Below are positions 23,847 to 33,209 of a stretch of DNA of 64,000 bases, one piece after another; within the stretch, counting starts at the first letter, position 1; each line of letters begins with the position of its first letter. Position numbers and translations under genes: made by a program. The DNA comes from Candidatus Altimarinota bacterium (GTDB lineage Bacteria > Patescibacteriota > Gracilibacteria > BD1-5 > UBA2023). The stretch spans positions 372,001-436,000 of the forward strand of contig JALNXF010000001.1 in the NCBI GenBank assembly GCA_023230505.1, given 5' to 3'. A model generated the notes under the pieces. It ran no database searches and was not told where the DNA came from. It saw only the letters and a list, made by a program, of their open reading frames with translations.

Positions 23847-25277
23847 TTAATTATTTCTATTTTTGTCATCTATTTTTTCTAACCACACCTTAAACTTCTC
23901 ATTAAATTCTTCAATACTCATTTCATTTATAGAAGCATTTAGAGGTTCTATAAAGTGGGAATATCAGTCAATTTGTCAGCTTTTTAGTCAAATATGATTT
24001 TCATCATCAAAGTTTCATATAAAGTCTTTATTTCTTGTGTTTAAAACAAAACTTGTATCAAAATCTTTATCTCATAATCTTTCCCTGTATAATTTGATTT
24101 TACTTTTAACTATTTCATTATTTGTATCTAATTTTGGCTCAATTGCGGTAACTCATGGAGCATTGAATGTATAAGTATTAGTTATCAAATCTGGATACAT
24201 AAGCGAAATAATTTGAGCAAGTCATCATCATAAACTATGTCATACCATATTTATTTTTTGTCATGGTTTTAAGGCTCAGCTTTGTTTTATTTCTTCTATA
24301 AACATTACTGCACTTTCAATTTGTGGTGGTAGTTTAGTTTTTGTAGCAAATTCAATATTATTACTTGTCCAATCCTTCCATTCATCACTTCATCTAATAG
24401 TTAGACTTATATTATTCTTATCATTTTTATCTTGAATAAGAGTTCAAGAAAATCATGTTGATTTGTCTTCATTATACTTAAATCATTTACTTAATACTAT
24501 ATATTTTTTATCAAAATCTTGTATTAAATTTTGTTCTTTTTTCTCTCAATTCTCAAATACTTTTAATACAAGATCTTTTACTGTTGTTCAAATACTTATT
24601 CATGTATCTAAATATCTTTTTATTCATTTTCATATTTCACTTAATTTTTCACTTATTGTTTTAAATAAAACATTTTTATCTATCTTATTAAGTAATATTT
24701 CTCAATTACTAGCGTAAACATTTTGGGCAGAGCTTGGAATAATATCTTTTATTAATAAAGCATAAATTTCATCGTTTTTTAAATTTGGATTTTTATTTAT
24801 TATTGCAAGTATGAATTCATTCTTTTTAGACTGATTTCATTCACATATTTCATATAAATCAACTAATTGCATTTTAGAAAAAGAATTCATTTCTTTATTA
24901 CTACTTTCTTTTATATCTATTTTTCAATTATTTCAAAATTTATCTTGGTCTATATATCAATATTCAGCCTCAATTCATCTTTCTAAAAGTAAATCTTTTT
25001 GTGTTTTTTCTTTTTGTTCATTAGGCTTATTTCTAAATTGTTCTATATTAAAACTTGATTTAAATTCCTTTGAAAATTGATTATAGGTATCTCTATTATT
25101 TCATATATTCAATGTTCAATTCAATATTGATAATCAGTCAATAGTTAAATTTCATTTTTCATCATAATATTTTTTATTAAAATCATTTAATAAACTCTGT
25201 GAATCTGTGAAACTAAATAAGTCCTTATTTGCTTTTTGTTTATCATTTCAATTTATTTGTTCAACTCATTGAATCAT
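23847..25277 (-). CDS. Lipase/phospholipase-like alpha/beta hydrolase
   Basis: 476 residues. Near residue 345 is INMVGHSLGGGLAQIISLMY, the G-x-S-x-G nucleophile elbow of class 3 lipases and Mbeg1-like (DUF2974) proteins, followed by TYTFNAPGV. The preceding KNNISLTIRGSDEWKDWTSN matches the strand before the elbow in these families. The first ~250 residues are helical and unassigned; there is no signal peptide. Proteins of this layout (long N-terminal region plus C-terminal lipase) are often membrane-attacking effectors, but that is inference. A 104-residue gene ends 1 base upstream and a 256-residue gene follows. Confidence 0.8.
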
Positions 25278-25278
25278 T

Positions 25279-25593
25279 TTATGCAAAATTAACAAATATA
25301 TCCTCTAAATTTTCAACTTCATTTTCTTCTTTTTCTTTTATATATCTCATATAATTTATTCTCATATTATTATGAATTTCCAAATAATTTAAATCCTTAT
25401 TTTCATTTAACAAAATAGATTTTAAATAACTATTTATGTATCTTTTTTCTTCACTAAATTTTAATATTATTTTGTCTAACTGGTAATTAGATTGATTTTT
25501 ATATATAAATCTTTTAAATTCTTCTTTTTCTTGTAAGCTTAGCAAAAAGGAATTATCTATTTTTAAAAGTAAGGTGCTAATTAATTCATCCAT
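25279..25593 (-). CDS. Small hypothetical protein upstream of the lipase-like gene
   Basis: 104 residues, acidic and wholly helical in appearance (MDELISTLLLKIDNSFLLSL; ENEVENLEDIFVNFA at the end). It contains no glycine at all, so it reads identically in both codes. Its stop lies one base before the lipase start, so the two are surely co-transcribed. A chaperone, adaptor or immunity partner for the lipase-like protein would fit. Confidence 0.65.
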   Translation of the reverse strand: MDELISTLLLKIDNSFLLSLQEKEEFKRFIYKNQSNYQLDKIILKFSEEKRYINSYLKSILLNENKDLNYLEIHNNMRINYMRYIKEKEENEVENLEDIFVNFA

Positions 25594-25688
25594 GCTGGTT
25601 TTTTCTAAAAGTTTTATACTTAAATAAGTTTATCATATTTTAAGGCTTATTGCAAGTATTTTTGATCTATTTTAAAGATTTTAATGCA

Positions 25689-26036
25689 ATGCATAAAGAC
25701 CAAATAGAGGAAACCTATACTTTTAATTCTCCAGGAGTCAAAAATCTAGAAGTAAGTGAAGAAGATAGACAGAAATTTGCAAAATTAGACATTTTCATGT
25801 ATAATAGAGGAAAAGAAGAAACTTGAAAGAAAGTAGTAAATGTGAAATGAGATAAATGATTTAGTCCTATAGCTAATTTATGAGAAGATATTGGGGATTA
25901 TGAGGTAATATTGAGCTGATTATCTAGTCATGGAATAAAAGATTTAATTAGATATGTTGATAAGTTGGATGAAGGAAGTGAAGAGTTGAGGAAAGTTAAG
26001 GTTAAGGAAAAAATGATAAGAAAACCTAATATTTAA
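25689..26036 (+). pseudogene. Truncated lipase-family remnant
   Basis: An open frame of 115 residues begins almost at once with ETYTFNSPGVKNLEV, which aligns with NTYTFNAPGVTAIEP just after the nucleophile elbow of the lipase at 23847-25277. The elbow and everything before it are missing, so it cannot be a working hydrolase of that type. It may be the 3' end of a second copy, or a short protein kept for another use. It is followed by an SRSxAL-family gene and a Fic gene. Confidence 0.6.
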
Positions 26037-26076
26037 TATATAAATTTAATAAAATATGTGAAATATAAATAATTCT

Positions 26077-26901
26077 ATGGATAATATACATATGCCCCCT
26101 TTAAATCAAGAAGAATTAAAAACTCAAAATTGAGGTTTTAATAAGGCTTTTGATAATATTAATTCAAAGCTTGCATTACAGTGATTAAAAATAGAATTAC
26201 CTGATAATAGTATACAAGAAAAAGAAAAGAAAATTCATAATATTGTTTGGAATGAATTTTTTACAAATGAAGATAAAGAAACATTTCATATGTGAATAAC
26301 TGTTAAATATATATCAAATTGATTAATGGCTATCTATTCAAATGAGTCCAAAAATATTTCAATGTATTTTGATGAAAAATGAAATGAATTATTATCTCCA
26401 TGATTTATAGCTTTTTCTATGTATGATACAGAGTCAAATAAATTTTTTCCAACATCATATAAGGCAATGGAAGTTTCTTGAATTTATTTAGATAGAGAAA
26501 ATTGAAAAAGAGATTTGTATGAAATAATATGAAAAGATTGAAATTGAAAATTTATATTAGGAAAAAACCCTATTCCAGTTTCTTCTATTCAATACTTTAA
26601 TGCTTGGAAAAAACTCGCTTTACATGATGACACATTGATGATTCTTTTTAAATTTAAAGAAAAATTAAAATTAAGAAAAGATAATGTGGAGTCTTTTTCA
26701 AGAAGTTGAGCACTAAACCTAAAATATCTCATGCTTTTCGAAGAAAAATGACTTTTAGAAAGTCCTGATTTGCTAAATTACTGATTAAAACTTTTAAATA
26801 TAACCGAAAACGATATAAAAAAGGCTTATGAAAACTGAGAAATAACTAAAGAGCAGGCAATAAAAGTTTATTCAACTTTAAAAGAAAAGAGTTTTAACTA
26901 A
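26077..26901 (+). CDS. Hypothetical protein, SRSxAL family (second copy)
   Basis: 274 residues. No known domain. It shares with the protein at 23052-23822 a strand-rich N-terminal part (VKYISNGLMAIYSNES ... DEKGNELLSPG), the FSRSGALNL motif and a helical end (NGEITKEQAIKVYSTLKEK). It lies between the lipase remnant and a Fic gene, 14 bases before the latter, suggesting a duplicated cassette in which this family accompanies lipase-like or Fic proteins. Confidence 0.65.
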
Positions 26902-26915
26902 TAATTTTAGATATT

Positions 26916-27584
26916 ATGACAAATAAAATAAAAGAAATTATATCACATAATTTAGAGATATATCTTGAAGAACATCTTACGAAAATACCAGAAGATAAAC
27001 AAGATATTGCAAAGGAATATTTTCAAAAAGATATTGAGAGGATTACAAATTATTTCAATAATTCTGATTTCCTGAATGATAATTTTCATTTAACTCAGGA
27101 TTTTATAAAATGATTTCATAAAAGTCTATATCCAGAATGATATATTCAAAAATCAAAAGATAACAAATGAGTAGAATTTGTCTGGATGATACCAGGAGAA
27201 TATAAGAAAATAGAAATTATTGCAAGAGGAAATCCAAACAAAAATATCTATGATAAAGTAGAAGATGTAGAAAACAAAATGAAAAAATTATTAAATAATT
27301 TTAATTCAAAAATTCAAAAGAACCTCACCGAAAAAGAGAAGCTAGATTTTATATTATTATTTGCTATAGATTTTATTACTATTCATCCTTTTTGAGATTG
27401 AAACTGAAGACTTGATGGGATGTTATTAGATTTACTATATATGAAATATTGATTAAAGCCTCTTTATTTATTGAGATTATACAAACAAAATAAAAGAGAA
27501 TTTACGCTAATTCTTAATGAAACAAGAAAAAGTAGAAATTTGAAATATTTATATGAGATAATTGAGAAATATAATGTAAACTAA
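26916..27584 (+). CDS. Stand-alone Fic-domain protein
   Basis: 222 residues. The motif HPFGDGNGRLDGMLLDLLYM (loop near residue 156) is a near-canonical Fic active site with the catalytic His and the Asp-Gly-Asn-Gly-Arg anion hole; the second Arg of GRxxR is absent. The N-terminal part (FIKGFHKSLYPEGY ... WMIPGEYK) is the usual flap region. The spacing and the MIPGEYK flap resemble the Fic half of the protein at 21577, which has MTPGEFK, so they are likely paralogues. Probably transfers a nucleotide group to a protein; target unknown. Confidence 0.88.
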
Positions 27585-27609
27585 GCCCTAAACTCACTCT
27601 TCTCTTTCC

Positions 27610-27723
27610 CTACTCTCCACTCAAATCTCTCATTTCCTTAGATAAAACCTTATAACATTCTGTAGCTAAAATCTGGTCTATATATCATTTTTCTAGATAT
27701 TTCTTTAAATCACTTTCTTTTAT
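27610..27723 (-). pseudogene. Remnant of an SRSxAL-family gene
   Basis: Only the last ~37 codons remain: KKYLEKGYIDQILATECYKV and LSKEMRDLSGE, then UAG. This is closely similar to the C-terminus of the protein at 23052-23822 (EYLQKGYIDQNLANECYEII). An in-frame UAA lies directly upstream and no start is present. It marks a deleted third copy. Confidence 0.7.
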
Positions 27724-27805
27724 TTACTATTTTAAAATTCTTGATAATTTATATTATTGAAATCAATTAAGTTAAAATCAGTAATAAAATTATTTTTAAA
27801 ATTCA

Positions 27806-27834
27806 AAAAGGCTCGTAATTTCTACAAGCCTTTT
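27806..27834 (-). terminator. Intrinsic terminator of the UGA-free gene
   Basis: Stem AAAAGGCTTG / CGAGCCTTTT on the minus strand (one G-U pair, 9-nt loop), about 26 bases after the stop of the gene at 27861-28223. It is more GC-rich than most hairpins here. Between it and the remnant at 27610-27723 I see nothing but AT-rich DNA. Confidence 0.75.
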
Positions 27835-27860
27835 ATTATTCCTCCTTTAGGAATTAAGAT

Positions 27861-28223
27861 TTACCTTCTTGCATTACCTCCCTTATGCATAGCGTTCTCA
27901 ACGCAAGATTGGTAAACAATCTCCTTCACATACTTTAACGGGATATTTCCTTCAATTTCTCTTAGAATGCTGGACAAAGAAATTATAAGGATGCACTCTT
28001 TTGTTCCGGCTCCATAAAGTTCGGTTAATCTCGAACAAATGACTAACTCGTCAACACCTAAGCTTTGAAGGCCAAAAGCAATGGAAACGGCCTCAGATTG
28101 ATTCTCGCACTTATTCTGTTGCCTTGGTACCCTCTCGTTATCTGTGATACTTGCCATCGCTACACCAGAGATAAGAAAAAAAGAAACTAAAACCCGAACG
28201 ATAATCATGCCTGTCTTTTTCAT
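27861..28223 (-). CDS. Small secreted cysteine-containing protein of foreign origin
   Basis: 120 residues. The signal peptide is MKKTGMIIVRVLVSFFLISG-VAMA. The mature part has four cysteines (NKCENQ, VICSRL, TKECIL, YQSCVEN), which could form two disulfides. No family recognised. All of its glycines use GGN codons; none use UGA, unlike every long gene around it. The codons are richer in C and G (CTC, GCC, CGG, AGC). A strong Shine-Dalgarno (AGAGGAGA, 6 bases before ATG) is present, rarely seen here. It has its own promoter and terminator. These traits suggest recent transfer from a standard-code bacterium, or less likely an assembly chimera. Confidence 0.85.
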   Translation of the reverse strand: MKKTGMIIVRVLVSFFLISGVAMASITDNERVPRQQNKCENQSEAVSIAFGLQSLGVDELVICSRLTELYGAGTKECILIISLSSILREIEGNIPLKYVKEIVYQSCVENAMHKGGNARR

Positions 28224-28291
28224 GAGAATCTCCTCTCGTTTTATATTTGTTTTGACTTCGAATTATGCCGATTTATTTCAACACGTTTTTG

Positions 28292-28319
28292 ATAATAACT
28301 AGAACTTTAATTTTGTCAA
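28292..28319 (-). promoter_or_regulatory. Promoter of the UGA-free gene
   Basis: On the minus strand TTGACA (28314-28319) and TATTAT (28292-28297) with a 16-base spacer. It leaves an untranslated leader of about 60 bases that carries the strong ribosome binding site. Confidence 0.6.
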
Positions 28320-28349
28320 ATCTAGTTTTAAATCTTTTTTAAATTAATT

Positions 28350-28931
28350 TTATTGGCAATCACATTTCATGCAATATGCAAGTAATTCAGTATTACAATT
28401 CATAGAATCTTTTTCAAAAACACATAATAAATCCTGAAGTTTTTTTGTTCTTTTATTTTTAAATCTTACAATTTTACTTTTTTCCTCTCATTTAATACAA
28501 AAAAATACTACCTCAACATCTTTAATAGAAAAAAGTAGCTGATCAATAAGTTCATTTAAACAAAAAAAATCAATTTGGTATTTATCAAACAAATTCCTAT
28601 CTAAAGTTGCTCAGATAATATTTCACTCAATATTTTTTATAACCTTTGATAAAACTTCTCAGAATAATTTCATTTTAATTAATTCAGTCTTTGTTTTCTC
28701 AACAATTATTTTATCATGTACAACGCCTAAATCAAGAAGCTTTGGAATAATAGCAATTAATTCCTTTGATGTATTGGTATTTCTAAAGCTATTTGTATGC
28801 TCATAAATGACAAAAAATATTTGATTAAGAGTGTCTAAATCAATCTTAGATGACTTAATAAGTAAATCGATTCAGGCTATATTTTTTTCTGAAATAAATT
28901 TTTTTACTTGATTTATAATATTTTTATCCAT
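28350..28931 (-). CDS. Hypothetical protein with a Cys-rich tail
   Basis: 193 residues, no family recognised. Helical and Lys/Ile-rich. The extreme C-terminus carries NCNTELLAYCMKCDCQ, whose four cysteines could bind a metal. No signal peptide or membrane segment. It is divergent from rlmE, with which it shares a 45-base upstream gap. Confidence 0.6.
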
Positions 28932-28976
28932 AATGTGATTAAATTTAATTTAGTTAATTTAATCTTTTTTTAGAAA

Positions 28977-29579
28977 ATGTCAAAAAAAGCTTTTGTAGTA
29001 CAGGATAAATATTTTCTTGAGGCTAAAAGACAGGGCTTCAGAGCAAGAAGTGCTTTTAAATTACTTGAAATTCAAGAAAAATTTAATCTTATAAAACCTG
29101 GGTTTAATATACTTGATATTGGAGCAGCCCCTGGTAGTTTTTTGCAAGTTATTAGAAAAATTATCTGAGATACTGGAAAAATTGTCTGAATAGATATTCA
29201 AAAAATTGAAAAACTTAATTTCCCAAATATATATCTTATTCAAGAAAGTATTTTTGAAACAGAAAAAATTGTAGCAGAATTAGAAAAAATTTGAATAAAA
29301 CAATTTGATTTAATAACATCTGATATTGCTCCATCAACAACCGGGCAATCTGGAGTAGACCAGTACAGAAGTGTAGAATTAAATCTTGCAATTCTTGACG
29401 TTGCTGATATTTTCCTAAAAAAATGAGGAAATCTAGTTTTAAAAGTATTTATCTGAGAAGATGTGGATGATCTCGTAAGGCCTATTAAAAAAAGATATAA
29501 AACACTTAGAAGAATAAAACCAAGAGCCTGCCGCGATAGAAGTTTTGAAGAATATTTTGTATGTTTAAATAAAATCTAG
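28977..29579 (+). CDS. rlmE: 23S rRNA (uridine-2'-O)-methyltransferase
   Basis: 200 residues, full length for RlmE/FtsJ, which methylates the 2'-OH of U2552 in the peptidyl-transferase A loop late in 50S assembly. Signature: AKRQGFRARSAFKLLEIQEK at the N-terminus, SAM motif ILDIGAAPGSFLQ, catalytic Asp in SDIAPSTTGQ, catalytic Lys in LVLKVFIGED, and the basic IKPRACRDRSFEEYFV end with the catalytic Glu. Confidence 0.97.
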
Positions 29580-29653
29580 ATAAAATCTCAAAATTTTGCT
29601 ATATTTTCAAATTTATGATAAAATAAATCTATTATTAAATTTCCTAAAAAATA

Positions 29654-31621
29654 ATGTGAGGGTCTAATACGAAAAATACTAATATACAGACACAATCAAA
29701 TGAGATTAATTCAACAGGTGCAAATAAGAAAATTAAAAGCACTTCTTTAAATGTGAACGATATTTTAGAATTAACTACTCAAAATCCAGTAGTAAAAGTT
29801 ATTTATGATAAAATTATAAAATCAATACAAAAAACTCCATCTAAAAAAAATAATAAACAGACAATATCGGTAGTTTTTGATTTACCTACAAAGTTTAGTG
29901 TATTATCTAAAATATATAGTGAATATAAAAAAGATATAGAGATGAGTCCTGAGGAATTTCAAAAAATCCTAAATTATACTGTTAGATTTGTATTATCAAA
30001 ATTACAAATAAAGCCAAAATGGGAACAAGAAACTAATCAAGACAATAAAATTATAAAAATATGACATGAAGAACAAAAGTCTACAAGTTGAATTCCAAAA
30101 AGAAAAATTAAATTCTTTTATTCTGAAGACAGTAAATACCTAAGGATTGATTGATTTGAACCAGTTGATGATACTAATGCTAGTATAAATACTGTTGTAG
30201 ATTACTCAAATGAACCTCAGAAAAATAAAAATATAATCTCACCAAGAAATAAAGATAAGGAAGAATGACAAATTAGATATAAATATGTATGAGAACACAC
30301 AAAGCTTCTTGAAATATCAAAACCATTTTGATGAAAAAACTGAGTTGATGCAACAGGAAAATTAATAGAATTTAAGAAATGAGAAAAATACGAATTAATT
30401 CATTGAGAGTGAATAGTAATTGAAGAAATTCCAAATTCAAATAGATTATTTTATTATTCAAGTAAAAGTGGGTTTGTTCAAATTAAAGAAAGACTAAATA
30501 AAGAGTGAATAATTGAATTAAGCGAAATTTCAGTAATTAATAAAATTAATGTTCCAAATCTAGATTTTGATATAAGCCTATGAGAAGATAGTAAAGAGTT
30601 TTATGATAAAAATTGATTTGTAGAAATAAATGTATGAGAAGAGGTAATAAATGGTCCTCATAGATTAAGAGGAAACCTAATGGTATGATGAACAATAAAA
30701 ACAAATGTTGAAATTGATTGAAATATTAAGACATTATGAATATCTGGAATTGTATGACAACCAATTAAAATTTCTTCAACATGAAGTATTGAAACAAGTT
30801 CAATTAATTGAACCTGAATAAGTTCTCAATATATAACATTAAAAAATTTAAATAATAAATGAGAATATATAAATTCACCAATTACATGAGATAATAATAC
30901 AATTCATGCAAATGCAATAGAGATTATAAATTTATCTCTTAAATGAAATGTTACAATTGATGTCTGAGAAGATTTATTTGAAAATAAAGAGAGATTAACA
31001 GAGAGAATTGAAAGGACAAAAAAAGATATATCTATATGAGAAGAGGAATTTAAAAAATATGTTGAACAAATTGAACATGACCTAAGATGAAATTATGATG
31101 TTGTATCAAGAAAAATTTCAGCTGGAAATTTAAGCATAATAGAGAAAGTATTCTCTGCGATAAGGTCTTTACTTTATTTGGAGCCTTTTCAGATAGATAA
31201 TGTAATGAAATTTTTAGATTATCTTCACGATAAGCATGAATTTGATTTTATTTGGTGATATAAAATCAAATTTAATCATATAAATCATATATATAATGTT
31301 GTTAAAAAAAATAAGGAAAAACTCTCTCAAAGAGAGGAAGAATTAAATGAAACAAAAAAGAATATGAATAATCTTGTAATTTATATAAATGGTAATATAG
31401 AAAGATTATGAGAATTATCACTACAGTATTGAGAAAAAATTATTAGCAAAAAATGACATATTATAAATAAGAAGAAGAATATAGAATTTAATAATAGTAA
31501 TCCAGTTAATATTTATAAAAAATATTGCATTGAAACAGATGAATTTAAAGATATTTCAAAAGAGGAGGCAGAAAAAATATTAAGTGATATAAAACAAAAA
31601 ATCAACAGCGAAGTAAAATAA
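29654..31621 (+). CDS. DUF342 / FapA-like protein
   Basis: 655 residues. Residues ~220-440 show the FapA pattern: a lead-in (SKPFGGKNGVDATGKLIEFK) followed by beta-helix turns of alternating Gly and hydrophobic residues (RGNLMVGGTIKTNVEIDGNI; SGIVGQPIKISSTGSIETSS). Two long coiled-coil segments flank the C-terminal part. FapA-type proteins were named from a flagellar locus in Vibrio but are widespread in non-flagellated bacteria; their role is unclear and may involve envelope or polar organisation. An N-terminal domain (residues ~30-110) is unassigned. Followed by a clear terminator. Confidence 0.75.
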
Positions 31622-31648
31622 AAAAAGAGCGATAAATCGCTCTTTTTT
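31621..31648. terminator. Intrinsic terminator
   Basis: Stem AAAAAGAGCGA / TCGCTCTTTTT with a 4-base loop and T-run, overlapping the last base of the DUF342 stop codon. Symmetric, so it can also stop the rplJ-rplL transcript on the other strand. Confidence 0.85.
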
Positions 31649-31650
31649 TA

Positions 31651-31690
31651 TTCTCTTTCTGTCATTTCAAACAAAGAGAGAAATCTATTA
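31651..31690. repeat. REP-like dispersed element
   Basis: TTCTCTTTCTGTCATTTCAA then ACAAAGAGAGAAATCTATTA, an inverted repeat with TCTCTTT / AAAGAGA arms. Related to the elements at 46113-46147 (reverse orientation) and 9108-9141. It lies between two convergent transcripts. Confidence 0.6.
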
Positions 31691-31714
31691 AAATTATAAA
31701 AATACTTTTTATAA

Positions 31715-32107
31715 TTATTTTAATTCTACAGACGCTCCAGCTTCTTCTAAAGATTTTTTCATTCCTTCTGCATCAGCACGAGAAACGTTTTCTTTAACAT
31801 TACCTCCATTATCAGCAATAGCTTTAGCTTCAGCTAAACCTAAACCTGTAAGTTCTCTTAGAACTTTAATAACAGCGATTTTTGCAGCTCCAGCAGAAGT
31901 AAGAACAACATTAACAGTTGTTTTTTCCTCAGCCTCATCAGCTCAAGCAGCTCATGCAGATCCGGCAGCAGCAACTGGTGCAGCAGCAGAAACTCCAAAT
32001 TTTTCTTCCATAGCAGATACAAGATCAGCTAATTCGATAATAGTAAGTTCCCCTACCATATCCATGATTTTTTGTGCGTTAGCACTTAATTTTACTGAAT
32101 CAGTCAT
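31715..32107 (-). CDS. rplL: Ribosomal protein bL12 (L7/L12)
   Basis: 130 residues. The N-terminal dimer domain ([20 protein letters not shown]), an Ala/Gly hinge ([20 protein letters not shown]) and the conserved factor-binding domain ([10 protein letters not shown] ... [20 protein letters not shown]) are all present. It forms the flexible stalk of the 50S subunit that recruits elongation factors. Lies about 110 bases downstream of rplJ in the usual order. Confidence 0.97.
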
Positions 32108-32174
32108 AATTAATAAATTTAAAAATTAAATAACATTTTAAATCTCAGAGTGAGATTCTAGATTAAAATCTAGC

Positions 32175-32202
32175 TACATTGTTGATATAAAAACATCAAC
32201 AA
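32175..32202 (-). promoter_or_regulatory. Hairpin between rplJ and rplL
   Basis: A perfect 10-bp stem CATTGTTGAT / ATCAACAATG with an 8-base loop. A processing or attenuation hairpin would help set the higher L12:L10 ratio. A second, weaker pairing (AATCTCA / TGAGATT) follows. Confidence 0.5.
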
Positions 32203-32219
32203 TGCAAGTTAAATTTTAA

Positions 32220-32936
32220 TTAAGCTTCAACTTCAGGAGTAACTTCTGTAGCAACTTCTTCTACAGCTGGAGTTTCTACAACTTCTTCAGTAGCAACTTC
32301 AGAAACTTCTTCTTTTACATCTTCAGTTTTTTCTATTCCCTCTACCTCTGGGAGAGGGTTAGGGTGAGGGATTTCTTTAACATCTGCTTTTTTAGGTGCT
32401 GAATCAATTAAGTCTGAAACCTTAGTAAGACCTTTAGATTCAATATCTTTCTTTGCTCAATCAAAAAATCTTGCAAGAGCAGAAATAGGAGATTTCATAG
32501 AACCAAATAATTTTGAAAGTAAAACTTCGCGAGATGGAAGATTTGCAATTTTTGCAGTTTCTGCAGCATTTAATAGATTTCCATCAAAATAACCTCATAC
32601 AAATTTAAGTTTTTCTTCTTTTCTGAAATCAACTGCATATTTATTAACAATTGCAATTCCAGCTATTTTATCTCATTTTGAGATTAATACTGCAACTTGT
32701 CATACTAAAAGCTCTGGACTTAATTCAACTCCATAAACATTTTTAAATGCTATTTTAATTAAAGTCTTTTTTGCAAGAGTAAAACTTGCGTCAACTGTTC
32801 TTAATTCTTTTCTCATATTTGTTACATCTAATACTGTTAATTTTGTATTAGTAGTAAAAGCAATTGAGTTTGCTGCCTTTAATTCTTGTTCAAGAGAAGC
32901 TAGAATTTCAGATTTCTTTGCCTTATTTACTGCCAT
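32220..32936 (-). CDS. rplJ: Ribosomal protein uL10
   Basis: 238 residues. The N-terminal ~170 residues are a normal L10, the base of the L12 stalk (MAVNKAKKSEILASLEQELK; DVTNMRKELR; LFGSMKSPISALARFFDGAK). The tail of ~65 residues is extra: acidic Val/Glu/Thr repeats (VATEEVVETPAVEEV) and, inside it, PHPNPLPEVEG. That peptide is encoded by an inserted REP-like palindrome at 32338-32370 read through in frame. An L10 leader-like structure lies upstream. Confidence 0.97.
32338..32370. repeat. REP-like palindrome inserted in rplJ
   Basis: CCCTCTACCTCTGGGAGAGG followed by GTTAGGGTGAGGG. The same element, with a few changes, occurs at 50897-50931 inside a prepilin gene. Far more GC-rich than the surrounding DNA. 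It adds the peptide PHPNPLPEVEG to L10 without breaking the frame. Confidence 0.8.
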
Positions 32937-32974
32937 ATATTATTATTATTAATTTTAAAAAATCTCAAGAAAAT

Positions 32975-33038
32975 AAAAAAATTCGCTTTGTCGCGAATTT
33001 ACAAGATAAAAAATCTTTTAATATTTTCTATATCTTGT
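32975..33038 (-). promoter_or_regulatory. rplJ leader with attenuator-type hairpins
   Basis: In the minus-strand leader, an ACAAGATA / TATCTTGT hairpin (33001-33038) is followed at once by a terminator-like stem AAATTCGC / GCGAATTT plus a U-run (32975-33000), about 40 bases before the rplJ start. This is the layout expected for feedback control by the L10-L12 complex. I cannot assign the L10-leader kink-turn by eye. Confidence 0.55.
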
Positions 33039-33109
33039 CTCGGTAGGATTTATGAACTATTTGTTCACCCACTGTCTACGACACGCTTTTTTCTAAAAAA
33101 GCTTGACTT

Positions 33110-33136
33110 ATTATATAAAATTTTTTGTAAAGTCAA
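33110..33136 (-). promoter_or_regulatory. Promoter of rplJ-rplL
   Basis: On the minus strand TTGACT (33131-33136) and TATAAT (33110-33115) with a 15-base spacer. Transcription would begin near 33103, giving a leader of about 165 bases. Confidence 0.65.
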
Positions 33137-33209
33137 ATTTTAAAATAAAAATAGAAAAATTAATATTTTTAAATATAATATGAGAAATAATTTAAATTAT
33201 ATTTAAAAA

